Assembly: GCA_046330255.1 (NCBI GenBank)
Contig: JAXLTC010000003.1
Coordinates: 124,001-188,000, forward strand
Length of the DNA stretch: 64,000 nucleotides
Direction: 5' to 3'
Source: JBBSBL01 sp046330255
GTDB lineage: Bacteria > Actinomycetota > Thermoleophilia > Solirubrobacterales > Solirubrobacteraceae
Shown: positions 41,432 to 50,414 of the stretch, piece after piece
How positions within the stretch are numbered: the stretch's first letter is position 1
How the letters are laid out: every line of letters begins with the position of its first letter
Translations under genes and position numbers: made by a program
Notes under the pieces: generated by a model
The model's input: the letters and a program-made list of their open reading frames with translations, nothing else
Database searches by the model: none
What the model was told of the DNA's origin: nothing

Positions 41432-41908
41432 TCAGGCCGCGATCGCGGCCAGCCACGCGCCCGCGGCGAGCAGGCCGCCCGCGAGCTCGATCAGGATCGA
41501 GAGCCCGACGCCCTTGAGCGCGACCACCGTCGCGGCCCGGGCGCCGGCGTGCTCGCCGAGCCGCGCGTGCTCCACCGCGTAGACGCCGGCGACGAAGAAC
41601 AGCGGCAGGCCGATGACCGGCACGACGAAGAAGCCGACGATCCCGGCGAGGCCGCCGACGGTGAGCGAGCGTCCGGGCAGGCCCGCCTCGAGCATCCGCC
41701 GGCCGGGGACCAGGAACTGGGCGACCAGCGCGACCCCGGCGGCAACGCTCGCGACCGCCAGCACCGCCCAGCGCGCAGGATCCTCGCCCGCGATGGCCCA
41801 GACGGCGATCGCGGCCCAGACGATCGGCAGGCCGGGCAGGACCGGAACCAGGATACCGGCGAGGCCGACGAGGATCGCGACGGCCGTCACGGCGTCGAGC
41901 GTGCTCAC
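41432..41908 (-). CDS. DUF456 family membrane protein
   Basis: 158 residues from a GTG (VSTLDAVTAVAILVGLAG). Four to five hydrophobic helices with the DUF456 pattern: VLPGLPIVWAAIAVWAI, then GLAGIVGFFVVPVIGLPL and FVAGVYAVEHARLG. Function unknown. It converges on corA with 13 bases between stops. Confidence 0.82.
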   Translation of the reverse strand: MSTLDAVTAVAILVGLAGILVPVLPGLPIVWAAIAVWAIAGEDPARWAVLAVASVAAGVALVAQFLVPGRRMLEAGLPGRSLTVGGLAGIVGFFVVPVIGLPLFFVAGVYAVEHARLGEHAGARAATVVALKGVGLSILIELAGGLLAAGAWLAAIAA

Positions 41909-42009
41909 GGCGCGAACGATCGCGCATCGTCCGGCACCCCCGCCCGCCGCCCGTCCATGCCGCATGGACGCGGCAGTAACGGGCGGGCGGCTGCGGTGTT
42001 GAGCGAGAC

Positions 42010-42990
42010 GTGGCCGCCACCTCAGCCGCCGAGCTGGAGCGCCTCGCCCCCGCGCTGGAAGGAACGACGCCGAGCCGCCGGATGCTCGTCGTCGTCAACC
42101 CCTACGCGACCACGGTCAGCGACCGGCTGCGCCACCTGGTCGTCTACGCGCTCCAGGGCCGCTACAGCGTGGAGGCGGTGGACACGCGCCGCCGCGGCCA
42201 CGCCACCGAGCTCGCGCGCGAGGCTGCCCGGGACGGCGCCGACGTGGTGGTGGCGTTCGGCGGCGACGGGACCGTCAACGAGGCCGCGAACGGGCTCGCC
42301 GGCACCGGCGTTCCGCTGAGCTGCCTGCCGGGCGGCTCAGCGAACGTCTTCTGCCGCATGCTGGGCATCCCGACCGACGTCGTCGACGCGACCGAGCACC
42401 TGCTGGGCCTGGCCGACGGCTGGCATCCGCGGGCCGTCGATCTCGGCGTCGTCAACGGGCGGCGCTTCTGCTTCGCCTCGGGCGTGGGCCTCGACGCGTC
42501 CGTGGTCGAGCGCGTCGACGCCAACCCGCGCGCGAAGGCGCGCTGGCGCGAGTACTACTTCGCCACGACCGCGGTGGGCACGTTCATGCGCCACTACGCG
42601 TGGGGAGCTCCGAGGCTCGAGGTGGAGGTCGACGGGCGGCGCCTGGAGGGGGTCACGGCCGTCGTGCAGAACGCCGCCCCGTTCACCTACTTCAAGGGGC
42701 GCCCGATCGACCTCGCTCCGGATGCCGCGCTCGACAGCGGGACGCTCGCCGCCGGCGTGCTGCGGCGGGCGACCGCGCTCGACGTCCCGACCGTGGGCTT
42801 CAGGGCGCTGTCCAAGCGCGCCGAGGTCGCACGCCACCGGCAGGTCGACACGTTCGCGACCCCGCACGAGTTCACGGTCCGCCCCACCGGCGAGGACCCG
42901 CTCCCGATCCAGGTGGACGGCGACTACATCGGCCACGTGGGCGAGGCCGTCTACCGCGTCGAGCCGGGCGCCCTGCGGGTCATCTCCTAG
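42010..42990 (+). CDS. diacylglycerol/lipid kinase family protein
   Basis: 326 residues from a GTG. The DAGK catalytic start MLVVVNPYATTVSDRL is followed by VVVAFGGDGTVNEAANGLAG with the GGDGT nucleotide loop, LPGGSANVFCRMLGIP and later DLGVVNGRRFCFASGVGLDA. The C-terminal region gives VDGDYIGHVG. It phosphorylates diacylglycerol or a similar lipid on the inner membrane face. It is divergent from the DUF456 gene. Confidence 0.92.
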   Translation: MAATSAAELERLAPALEGTTPSRRMLVVVNPYATTVSDRLRHLVVYALQGRYSVEAVDTRRRGHATELAREAARDGADVVVAFGGDGTVNEAANGLAGTGVPLSCLPGGSANVFCRMLGIPTDVVDATEHLLGLADGWHPRAVDLGVVNGRRFCFASGVGLDASVVERVDANPRAKARWREYYFATTAVGTFMRHYAWGAPRLEVEVDGRRLEGVTAVVQNAAPFTYFKGRPIDLAPDAALDSGTLAAGVLRRATALDVPTVGFRALSKRAEVARHRQVDTFATPHEFTVRPTGEDPLPIQVDGDYIGHVGEAVYRVEPGALRVIS

Positions 42991-43009
42991 CGGGCCGCCT
43001 CCGCAGCGT

Positions 43010-43050
43010 CGTCCTGCCCTGCGCTCGTCGGGGATGTACAGGGCAGGACG
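43010..43050 (+). terminator. hairpin terminator after the lipid kinase gene
   Basis: CGTCCTGCCCTG (43010-43021) and CAGGGCAGGACG (43039-43050) form a 12-bp perfect stem with a 17-base loop, 20 bases after the lipid kinase stop. No T-run. Its outer sequence CGTCGTCCTG is shared with the hairpin at 12480. Confidence 0.6.
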
Positions 43051-43109
43051 GTGGCGGCGCGACCGGCCGTTCGTCCGCGGCGGCCGCCGGGCGTGCCATC
43101 CTCGCCGGC

Positions 43110-44081
43110 GTGAGCGCACGCCACTCCATGCGACGCGCGACCGGCGCCCTGCTGGCGGGCGCCGCCGCGCTCGCGTCCGCCTCCGTGCTCCCCGCCCGCT
43201 CCCCCGCCCTGCCGCTCCCCGGCGCGCCGCGCTGCCCGGTCTTCCCGGCCGACAGCCCGTGGAACCAGCGCGTGGACCGCCTGCCGGTCGCGCGCGACTC
43301 CACCACCATGGTGCGCTCGATCGGGCTCGAGGCGCACGCGCACGCGGACTTCGGGTCGGGCACGTGGGACGGCGGGCCGATCGGGATCCCGTTCGCCGTC
43401 GTCGGGCGGCGGACTCCTCGCTCCCCCGTGTCATTCGAGTACGCCTCCGAGTCCGACCGTGTCGGCTACCCGATCCCGCGCGGGGTCCCGATCGAGGGCG
43501 GCCCGCGCTCGGACGGGGATCGCCACGTGCTGCTCGTCGACCGTGATGCCTGCCGCCTCTACGAGCTGTTCGCCGCCTACCCGCCGCGCAGCGGGAGCCG
43601 CCGCTGGCGCGCCGGCTCGGGCGCGGTCTGGAACCTGCGCTCGAACCGGCTGCGCCCCGCCGGCTGGACCTCGGCGGACGCAGCCGGGCTGCCGATCTTC
43701 CCCGGCCTGGCGCGCTACGACGAGGCGCGCCGCGGCGTGATCGACCACGCGCTGCGCTTCACCGCCCCGCGCACCCGGCGGGCCTACGTCTACCCGGCCC
43801 GGCACCTCGCGTCCTCCGACGGGGATCACTCGCTGCCGCCGATGGGGCTGCGCGTGCGCCTCAAGCGCTCCGTGAACGTGACCCGGCTCCCGCGGCAGGC
43901 GCGCATCGTCGCCCGCGCGCTGCAGCGCTACGGGATGATCCTCGCCGACAACGGCTCGCCCTGGTACGTGTCCGGCGCACCCGACCGCGGGTGGCGCAAC
44001 GACGATCTGCACTCGCTCGGACGCCTGCGCGGCCGGGACTTCGAGGTGGTCGACACCCGGTCGCTCCCGCGCCCGCGCTGA
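43110..44081 (+). CDS. secreted protein of unknown function
   Basis: About 323 residues from a GTG (or from ATG at 43128). An N-terminal signal peptide with twin arginines (MRRATGALLAGAAALASASV) is followed by a mature start CPVFPADSPWNQRVDRLPV. I have seen this pattern, a Cys then FPa.npWN, in other secreted actinobacterial proteins of unknown role but cannot name a family. Further segments: FGSGTWDGGPIGIPFAVVG, HVLLVDRDACRLYELFAAY and the C-terminal YGMILADNGSPWYVSG. There are only two cysteines in the mature part. It may be an extracellular beta-sandwich protein. Confidence 0.75.
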   Translation: MSARHSMRRATGALLAGAAALASASVLPARSPALPLPGAPRCPVFPADSPWNQRVDRLPVARDSTTMVRSIGLEAHAHADFGSGTWDGGPIGIPFAVVGRRTPRSPVSFEYASESDRVGYPIPRGVPIEGGPRSDGDRHVLLVDRDACRLYELFAAYPPRSGSRRWRAGSGAVWNLRSNRLRPAGWTSADAAGLPIFPGLARYDEARRGVIDHALRFTAPRTRRAYVYPARHLASSDGDHSLPPMGLRVRLKRSVNVTRLPRQARIVARALQRYGMILADNGSPWYVSGAPDRGWRNDDLHSLGRLRGRDFEVVDTRSLPRPR

Positions 44082-44452
44082 GCCGACGGGCCGCCGGCGG
44101 CCCTGGGTGAGCGGCCTGCGGGCTTGCCGAGCGGTTGTGCGCCCGGGTTCGGCTCAGGCGCTGCGGGTTGCCTGTCACGTCGCGAACTGCGGCTAGGAAG
44201 GAGGCATTTGGCGGTCGCGGAGGGCGGGCTCTTCGCGAGTGTGCGATTACCTGCGTATATCGGGGTCGATTGCACTCTCGCGATGCCGCCGCGTGCCGGC
44301 GGCCGGGGCGGGCTCTTTCGTTGCCGCCGTTCGTCACGACCCACGCCGGCGGTGGGAGCGGAACTCCCCCCGGCGCGGCGCTGGTCGCGCGACCGCCGGC
44401 GGGCAGCAGCGTTCACCAACCCGCGGGCGGGGCAGCTAGCGTTGCCGCGGCG
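44082..44452. other. 371-base intergenic region with a structured, less GC-rich core
   Basis: No convincing gene. At 44237-44281 an imperfect inverted repeat (GCGAGTGTGCGAT with ATTGCACTCTCGC) encloses an AT-richer loop TACCTGCGTATATCGGGG. A strong ribosome-binding-like AGGAAGGAGG at 44195-44204 precedes a TTG at 44208 that opens an 82-codon frame to 44456, but codon use there is poor and it is not called. GGGCGGGCTCTT occurs twice (about 44227 and 44307). The region could hold a leader RNA or promoter for the EamA transporter. Confidence 0.4.
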
Positions 44453-45385
44453 ATGATCGCCGCCAGGACCGAGACCCGGCCGGGCGTGCGCCGGGCGCGT
44501 AGCGGGGCCCGGTCGCGCGCGGCCCCGGCCGCCGCCCTGGAGCGCGCCACGCGGATCGTCCCGCCCGAGCTGCTGTTCGTGGCGGGCGCCGTCTCCCAGT
44601 ACCTCGGGGCGGCGCTCGCGGTCCTGCTCTTCGCCTCGGTCCCGGCGGCGGGCGTGGCGTGGCTGCGCGTGCTCGCCGCGGCCGTCGCGCTGGCCGCGTG
44701 GCGCAGGCCGTGGCGCCGGCGCTGGACGCCCCGGCGGCTGGCGCTCTGCGCCGCGTTCGGCTCGGCGCTCGCGGGAATGAACCTCGCCTTCTACGAGGCG
44801 ATCGACCGCATCCCGCTCGGGACCGCGGTGGCGATCGAGTTCGCCGGGCCGATCGCGGTCGCCGCGATCGGCTCGCGCACCCGCCGGGACTGGGGCGCGC
44901 TGGCGCTCGGCGCAGCCGGTGTGCTGCTGCTCGCGGACGTGCAGATCTCCGGGTCCGCGCTCGGCGTCGGGCTCGCGCTGCTCGCGGGACTGCTGTGGGC
45001 GCTCTACATCGTGCTCGGCCACCGCGTCGCGGAGACCGGGGACGGCGTCGACGGCCTGGCCGCGGGCATGTGCTTCGGCGTGCTGGCGATCGCCCCGCTG
45101 GCGGCGGCCGACGCGGCGCCGGCGTTCGCCGATCCGCTGCTGCTCGCCGCGTGCATCGGCGTCGGCCTGCTGTCCAGCGTCGTGCCCTACGCGCTGGACC
45201 AGGTCGCGCTGCGCCGGCTCGGGCGGGCGCGCTTCGCCCTGCTGCTCGCAGTGTTGCCGGCGACCGCGGTGCTGGTCGGCGCCGCGCTGCTCGGCCAGGT
45301 GCCGACGGCGGTGGAGGCGCTGGGGATCGCGGCGGTCATAGCGGCCGTCGCGCTGCGCCCGCGCGACGACGTGCCGGCGGCGTAG
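44453..45385 (+). CDS. EamA/DMT family transporter (RhtA-like)
   Basis: 310 residues from ATG. About ten membrane helices in two EamA halves: LLFVAGAVSQYLGAALAVLL, GSALAGMNLAFYEAIDRIPL with the typical GTAVAIEFAGPIAVAA, then LGVGLALLAGLLWALYIVLG and the second-half VVPYALDQVALRRLG. The GTAVAIEFAGPI and VPYALDQVALRR phrases match the RhtA threonine/homoserine exporter branch. An arginine-rich N-terminal leader of about 25 residues may be untranslated. A long structured upstream region precedes it. Confidence 0.85.
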   Translation: MIAARTETRPGVRRARSGARSRAAPAAALERATRIVPPELLFVAGAVSQYLGAALAVLLFASVPAAGVAWLRVLAAAVALAAWRRPWRRRWTPRRLALCAAFGSALAGMNLAFYEAIDRIPLGTAVAIEFAGPIAVAAIGSRTRRDWGALALGAAGVLLLADVQISGSALGVGLALLAGLLWALYIVLGHRVAETGDGVDGLAAGMCFGVLAIAPLAAADAAPAFADPLLLAACIGVGLLSSVVPYALDQVALRRLGRARFALLLAVLPATAVLVGAALLGQVPTAVEALGIAAVIAAVALRPRDDVPAA

Positions 45386-45404
45386 CCCCGACGCGACCGG
45401 GCGC

Positions 45405-47729
45405 TCAGGCCGCCGCGCCCGGCGTGATCCGGTAGGCGTCGAACACCGCGTCGATCGAGCGCAGCCGGTTGATCGTCGCGTCGAGCGCGCGCGTGTCGCC
45501 AACCTCGACCACGAAGCGGTTGCGGACCATCGGGTCGTGCACCGTGCAGCGCGCCTCGATGATGTTGATGCCGGCCTCGGCGAACGTGCGCGAGAGGTCC
45601 TCGAGCATCCGGTGGCGGTCCCAGCCGTCGACCTGGATCTCGACCTTGAAGGCAGTCTCCGAGTCGCCCTCCCAGGAGACCTGGGTGAAGCGGTCGGGGT
45701 CCTTGCGCAGCACGCGCACGTTCGGGCAGTCCTCGCGGTGGATCGTGATCCCGCGGCCGAGCGAGATGTAGCCGACGATCGGGTCGCCGGGCACCGGCCG
45801 GCAGCACTTCGCCAGGCGCAGCATCACGTCGTCGATGCCCTTGACCGCGATCCCGTATTGCGACGAGGACGCGCTCGGGCGCTCGCGCCGCCGGCGGGTC
45901 GTGAGCAGGTCGTCGCCCGCCGTCGGGGTGCCGTCGGCGGCCTCGCCCTGGCGCAGGCGCTGCATGACCTTCGTGACGACGACCTTCGGCGAGATCTTCG
46001 CGCCGCCGAGCGCGAGGTAGAACTCGTCCGCCTTGCGGAAGCCCATCTCGCGGATCACGTCCGCGAGCAGCGGCGAGCCGACCACCTTCTGCGCCGGCAG
46101 GCCCTGCTTGCGCAGGTGCTCCTGGAGCAGCTCGCGGCCGGCGTGCTCGGCGTCCTTGCGCGACTCGGTGCGGAACCACTGGCGGATCTTGTTGCGCGCG
46201 CGCGTGGTCTTGACGAGCGCCAGCCAGTCGCGCGACGGGCCGCGCTCGCGCTTGGACGTCAGCACCTCGACGATGTCGCCCGAGCGCAGCTCGTAGGAGA
46301 GCGGCACGATCTTGCCGTTGACCTTCGCCCCGACGCAGCGGTGGCCGACGTCGGTGTGCACCTCGTAGGCGAAGTCCAGCGGCGTCGCGCCCGCGGCCAG
46401 CGACTTGACCTCGCCCTTCGGCGTGAACACGAAGACCTCGTCCTCGAAGAGGTCGACCTTCAGGGTCTCGACGAACTCGCGCGGGTCGGAGAGCTCCTGC
46501 TGCCAGTCGACCAGCCTCCGCAGCCAGCGCAGCTTCTCGTCGCTCTCCGCGCCGCTCTCCCCCTGCTTGTAGAGCCAGTGCGCGGCGATGCCGAACTCGG
46601 CCATGTCGTGCATGTCGCGCGTGCGGATCTGGATCTCGAGCGGCCTGCCCTCCGGCCCGATCACGGTCGTGTGCAGCGACTGGTACATGTTGAACTTGGG
46701 CATCGCCACGAAGTCCTTGAAGCGGCCGGGCAGCGGCTTCCACAGCGAGTGGATGACCCCGACCGCCCCGTAGCAGTCCTTCACCGAGTCGACGATCACG
46801 CGCATCGCGGTGAGGTCATAGATCTCGTTGAACTCGCGCCCCTTCTTGGTCATCTTCGAGTAGATGGAGTAGAAGTGCTTGGCGCGACCCGAGATCTCGG
46901 CCCCGATGCCGAGCGCGTCGAGCTCCTTGGCGAGGTAGGCGCCGGCCTGGCTGACGTAGTGCTCGCGCTCGTCACGCTGCTGCGCGACCAGGCCCTTGAT
47001 CTCCGAGTACTTGCGCGGGTGCAGCGTCGCGAACGCGAGATCCTCGAGCTCCCACTTGATCGCGTGGATGCCGAGGCGGTGGGCGATCGGCGCGTAGATG
47101 TCGATCGTCTCCTTCGCCTTCTCGATCTGCTTCTGCTTCGAGAGCGCCGAGAGCGTGCGCATGTTGTGCAGGCGGTCGGCGAGCTTGATCAGGACGACCC
47201 GGATGTCCGAGGCCATCGCGACCATCATCTTGCGGTAGTTCTCGGCCTGCGCCTCGTCGCGGGACTGGAAGGTCAGCCCGGTCAGCTTCGTCACGCCGTC
47301 GACCAGGCCCGCAACCTCCTCGCCGAACTGCTCGCGGACCTCCTCCAGCGACGCGGAGGTGTCCTCGACGGTGTCGTGCAGCAGCGCGGCGCACAGCGTC
47401 TCGGTGTCGAGACGCATCCCCGCGCAGATCTTGGCCACGCCGACCGGGTGGATGATGAAGTCCTCGCCCGTGCGGCGGCGCTGGTCGGCGTGCTTGCGAC
47501 ACGAGTAGACGAACGCGCGCTCGACGGCGGCGCGGTCGATCGCGATCGCGCGCTCGCCCCCGTGCTCGCCGACGATCGCGAACAGGTCGCCGAGCAGCCG
47601 CCGCTCGGCCTCGGTGAGGCTGTCGTGCTCGACGGGCGGGACGGTCGCGGCGGCCGACTGGCGCCCGACCTGGGCCCGTCCGGCCGGGCCCGGGTCGCCG
47701 TGCCCGGCGGCGCTGCCGGTGGGGGTCAT
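45405..47729 (-). CDS. rel: RelA/SpoT family (p)ppGpp synthetase/hydrolase
   Basis: 774 residues. Start ATG overlaps the recJ stop (ATGA). HD hydrolase domain intact: HPVGVAKI, LLHDTVEDTSAS and KLADRLHNMRTLSAL. Synthetase: GRAKHFYSIYSKM, IYDLTAMRVIVD and GRFKDFVAMPKFNMYQSLHT. TGS domain: FVFTPKGEVKSLAAGATPLD. Zinc-finger-like CCRPVPGDPIVGYI and a C-terminal ACT domain complete the long Rel form. The single bifunctional stringent-response enzyme of actinobacteria. It converges on the EamA gene with 19 bases between stops. Confidence 0.97.
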   Translation of the reverse strand: MTPTGSAAGHGDPGPAGRAQVGRQSAAATVPPVEHDSLTEAERRLLGDLFAIVGEHGGERAIAIDRAAVERAFVYSCRKHADQRRRTGEDFIIHPVGVAKICAGMRLDTETLCAALLHDTVEDTSASLEEVREQFGEEVAGLVDGVTKLTGLTFQSRDEAQAENYRKMMVAMASDIRVVLIKLADRLHNMRTLSALSKQKQIEKAKETIDIYAPIAHRLGIHAIKWELEDLAFATLHPRKYSEIKGLVAQQRDEREHYVSQAGAYLAKELDALGIGAEISGRAKHFYSIYSKMTKKGREFNEIYDLTAMRVIVDSVKDCYGAVGVIHSLWKPLPGRFKDFVAMPKFNMYQSLHTTVIGPEGRPLEIQIRTRDMHDMAEFGIAAHWLYKQGESGAESDEKLRWLRRLVDWQQELSDPREFVETLKVDLFEDEVFVFTPKGEVKSLAAGATPLDFAYEVHTDVGHRCVGAKVNGKIVPLSYELRSGDIVEVLTSKRERGPSRDWLALVKTTRARNKIRQWFRTESRKDAEHAGRELLQEHLRKQGLPAQKVVGSPLLADVIREMGFRKADEFYLALGGAKISPKVVVTKVMQRLRQGEAADGTPTAGDDLLTTRRRRERPSASSSQYGIAVKGIDDVMLRLAKCCRPVPGDPIVGYISLGRGITIHREDCPNVRVLRKDPDRFTQVSWEGDSETAFKVEIQVDGWDRHRMLEDLSRTFAEAGINIIEARCTVHDPMVRNRFVVEVGDTRALDATINRLRSIDAVFDAYRITPGAAA

Positions 47730-50272
47730 CCGCTCGGTGGTGTCACTCGGCTCAGGAATGCCAGTCCGTCCTCGCATCTCGCCCGGTAGACCCGGAAGGC
47801 CTCCGACCGCTCGAGCGAGGTTCGCGCGGACGGCCGGATGACCAGGGCCGGTCGATCCCGGTCGAGGCTGACGAGCCCCAGCTCCTCGAGGACCCTGACC
47901 AGGCGCCCGGCGAGCGCCGCCGGGCGGCCGTGCGGCCCTTCCCCGCGGAGCAGGGCCTCGAGCTCCTCGCCGGCCGCCTCCCGCCGGGCCCGCAGGTCCC
48001 GGTAGAGGGCGACGAGCGGCGCCCGCAGGTCGAGCTCCATCTCGTGGATCTTCCGCGAGAAGCCTAGCTCAGTCGCTCCCCAGGCCAGGTGGGAGAAGCC
48101 GCCCTGCGCCGGCGCGGGCGCGCCTGCGGCCAGGCGCGCGTGGCGTGGGTCCGCCGGCGGGTCGAGGGCGACGAGATGAACGGCCGCGGACGCCAGGCCC
48201 GGGTCCGCGGCGAGCCCGCGCCACGAGCAGAGCGAGAAGCCGCCGAGGCGCTCGCGCAGGCCGGCGAGGCGGCGGTCGACATCGGCGCACACGGCGAGGA
48301 CAGGCTGGCCGCCGGCTATGAGATCGCCCAGGACGCCGGCGGCTCCCGGGCCGCGACGGTCGACGATCTCGCGGCCACCGGTGATCTGCTCGCCCGCCGA
48401 GGCAAGCGGCCCGGCCGCCGGCGCCGCGTCACGCTCCAGCGGCGCCGCGGTCTCCGCGAGCGCGGCCGTCACGTAGTCGGGCGGCTCACCGACGACGCGC
48501 ACCGGAGCGGGCGGCGCGCTGGGCCAGGCCTCCACCAGCCGCAGCCGCGGCTCGACGGCCCCGTTCCACTCGTCGGCCTGCAGGCGCACCAGCACGTCCG
48601 CCGGCTCCCCGGCCGGCACGGGCAGGCGACCGTCGCAGCCGAAGGCGACGAGCTTCGCGCGCGTCCCGGCCGACTCCACCGTCGCGCGGACGTGGCGCCC
48701 GTCCGCTCCCATGGTCCTGGGAGCCGCGAAGCGCGCGGCGGGCAGGAGCAGGGCCGGGCCGGGGTTCCCGATGCCGCACGGCTCGAGCGCCTCGAGTTCC
48801 TCGGCCAGGTCGAGGCCGAGCGGGTCGCCGGCGACGACGGCGTCGGCGTGGCGGACCGGGACCAGGTCGCCGGGCGCCAGGACGGCTTCGGCGTGCGCCG
48901 CGAACGCGGCGGCGAAGGGCTCCACGCGATCCGCCGCGATCGTCAGGCCGGCGGCGGCGCGGTGCCCGCCGTGGCGGACGAGGTGCTCGGCGCACGCGTC
49001 CAGGCCGCCCAGCAGGTCGAAGCCGGGGATGCTCCGCCCCGAGCCGGTGCCCCGCTCGCCGTCGAGCGCGATCAGGACGGCGGGGCGGTGATGGCGCTCG
49101 GCGATCCGCGAGGCCACGATGCCGATCACACCGGGATGCCAGCCCTCCCCGGCGACGACGTAGGCGGCGGCGTCGCCCGCCTCGCGCACCTGCGCCTCCG
49201 CCGCACGGAGGATGTCCGTCTCGGTCGCGCGGCGCTCCGCGTTGGCCGCGTCGAGGTCCTCGGCCAGCTCCGCGGCGCGCTCCTCGTCGTCGGTCAGGAG
49301 CAGCTCGAGCGCTGCCCCGGCGTGGCGGACGCGCCCGGCGGCGTTGATCCGCGGCGCGAGGCCGAAGCCCATGGCGCGCGCGTCGAGCGCGCCGGGATCC
49401 AGCCGGGCGGCGCGCATGAGCGCGCGCAGGCCGGCGCTCGGCGTGTTGCGCATCGCGCGCAGGCCGTTGCGAACCACGCGGCGGTTGACGCCTCGCAGCG
49501 GAACGAGGTCGGCCACCGTGGCGAGGGCCACCAGGTCGAGGTCGCGCCGCACGATCGCGGGGTCGGCGCCGCGCGCGTGGACGAGGGCCGCGAGCAGCGC
49601 GTGGGCGACGGCGGTCCCGCAGAGGTCGGGATGCCCGTGGCCTTCGATGCCCGGGTGGACGAGCGGCGCGTCCGGGAGGTGCCCGTCGGCGCGCGGGCGA
49701 TGGTGGTCGGTGACGACGACGTCGAGCCCGGCGGATCGGGCCGCCGCGACCTCGTCGACGGAGGTGACGCCGCAGTCGGCGGTGATGAGCAGCCGCGTGC
49801 CGCGAGCGGCGAGGCGCTCCACCGCGGCGCTCGACAGCCCGTATCCGTCGGTCCGGCGGTCGGGGATGTGCCAGCCGGCCTCGGCGCCGAGCGCGCGCAG
49901 GCCGCGAACGAGGACCGCCGTCGCGCAGACCCCGTCGCAGTCGTAGTCGCCGTGGACGGTGATCGCCGTACCCGCGTCGAGGTGCCGGGACACCGTGGCC
50001 GCCGCGCCGGCCGCTCCCGGCACGGCCAGCGGGTCGTGCTCCTCCTCGGCGGCCAGGAACGCGCGCGCGCTCCCCGGCTCGGCAAGGCCGCGACGGACCA
50101 GGATCTGCGCGAGCGTGTGGCTGATGCCGAGGTCGCGCTCCAGGCGAAGCGCCTCGGCGTACCCGTACGGCGCGACGCTCAGGCGCGGGCGCGGCGGGCC
50201 CGGAGGCTTGCGCTGGGCGGCGCGCGCGGCGGTGGCCGGAGCGCCGGCTGTCGCTGAGCCGTCCTGGAGCAT
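47726..50272 (-). CDS. recJ: single-stranded-DNA-specific exonuclease RecJ
   Basis: 848 residues. DHH motifs: TVHGDYDCDGVCATAVLVRG, LLITADCGVTS and VVVTDHHRPRADG; DHHA1: RHGGHRAAAGLTI; then the OB-like region with EALEPCGIGNPGPALLLP. A C-terminal region of about 280 residues follows, including a P-loop-less helicase-like segment VLAVCADVDRRLAGLRERLG and SFSLCSW-like sequence (GGFSLCSWRGL), as in the longer Gram-positive RecJ. It degrades 5' ends of single-stranded DNA in recombination and repair. Its end overlaps the rel start. Confidence 0.95.
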   Translation of the reverse strand: MLQDGSATAGAPATAARAAQRKPPGPPRPRLSVAPYGYAEALRLERDLGISHTLAQILVRRGLAEPGSARAFLAAEEEHDPLAVPGAAGAAATVSRHLDAGTAITVHGDYDCDGVCATAVLVRGLRALGAEAGWHIPDRRTDGYGLSSAAVERLAARGTRLLITADCGVTSVDEVAAARSAGLDVVVTDHHRPRADGHLPDAPLVHPGIEGHGHPDLCGTAVAHALLAALVHARGADPAIVRRDLDLVALATVADLVPLRGVNRRVVRNGLRAMRNTPSAGLRALMRAARLDPGALDARAMGFGLAPRINAAGRVRHAGAALELLLTDDEERAAELAEDLDAANAERRATETDILRAAEAQVREAGDAAAYVVAGEGWHPGVIGIVASRIAERHHRPAVLIALDGERGTGSGRSIPGFDLLGGLDACAEHLVRHGGHRAAAGLTIAADRVEPFAAAFAAHAEAVLAPGDLVPVRHADAVVAGDPLGLDLAEELEALEPCGIGNPGPALLLPAARFAAPRTMGADGRHVRATVESAGTRAKLVAFGCDGRLPVPAGEPADVLVRLQADEWNGAVEPRLRLVEAWPSAPPAPVRVVGEPPDYVTAALAETAAPLERDAAPAAGPLASAGEQITGGREIVDRRGPGAAGVLGDLIAGGQPVLAVCADVDRRLAGLRERLGGFSLCSWRGLAADPGLASAAVHLVALDPPADPRHARLAAGAPAPAQGGFSHLAWGATELGFSRKIHEMELDLRAPLVALYRDLRARREAAGEELEALLRGEGPHGRPAALAGRLVRVLEELGLVSLDRDRPALVIRPSARTSLERSEAFRVYRARCEDGLAFLSRVTPPSG

Positions 50273-50307
50273 GATCCGGCCAGGCTAGGCGCCGGGGGAG
50301 ACGTCAC

Positions 50308-50361
50308 CGCAACCCATCCCGGTTAGCACGGCTCCTGCGGGGGCAGACCGGGATGGGTTGG
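50308..50361 (+). repeat. 54-bp dispersed palindromic element, copy A
   Basis: CAACCCATCCCGGT (50310-50323) and ACCGGGATGGGTTG (50347-50360) form a 14-bp perfect stem. The loop carries CTCCTGCGGG. A second copy in the other orientation lies at 58388-58441 with 44 of 54 bases identical. It lies between recJ and the end of the gene at 50415, at a transcript junction. Confidence 0.8.
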
Positions 50362-50414
50362 GGGCACCGGCCGCGCGCACGGCAGGAGCCTGCCTTCCGC
50401 GGCGGCCGAGAGCG

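Noticed and set aside
44208..44456. 82-codon frame after AGGAAGGAGG
   Set aside because: Good ribosome binding site but poor codon periodicity, Arg-rich composition and overlap with the EamA start; kept only as a note.
45187..46743. Alternative minus-strand frame inside rel
   Set aside because: Shadow frame beside the unambiguous RelA/SpoT reading frame.
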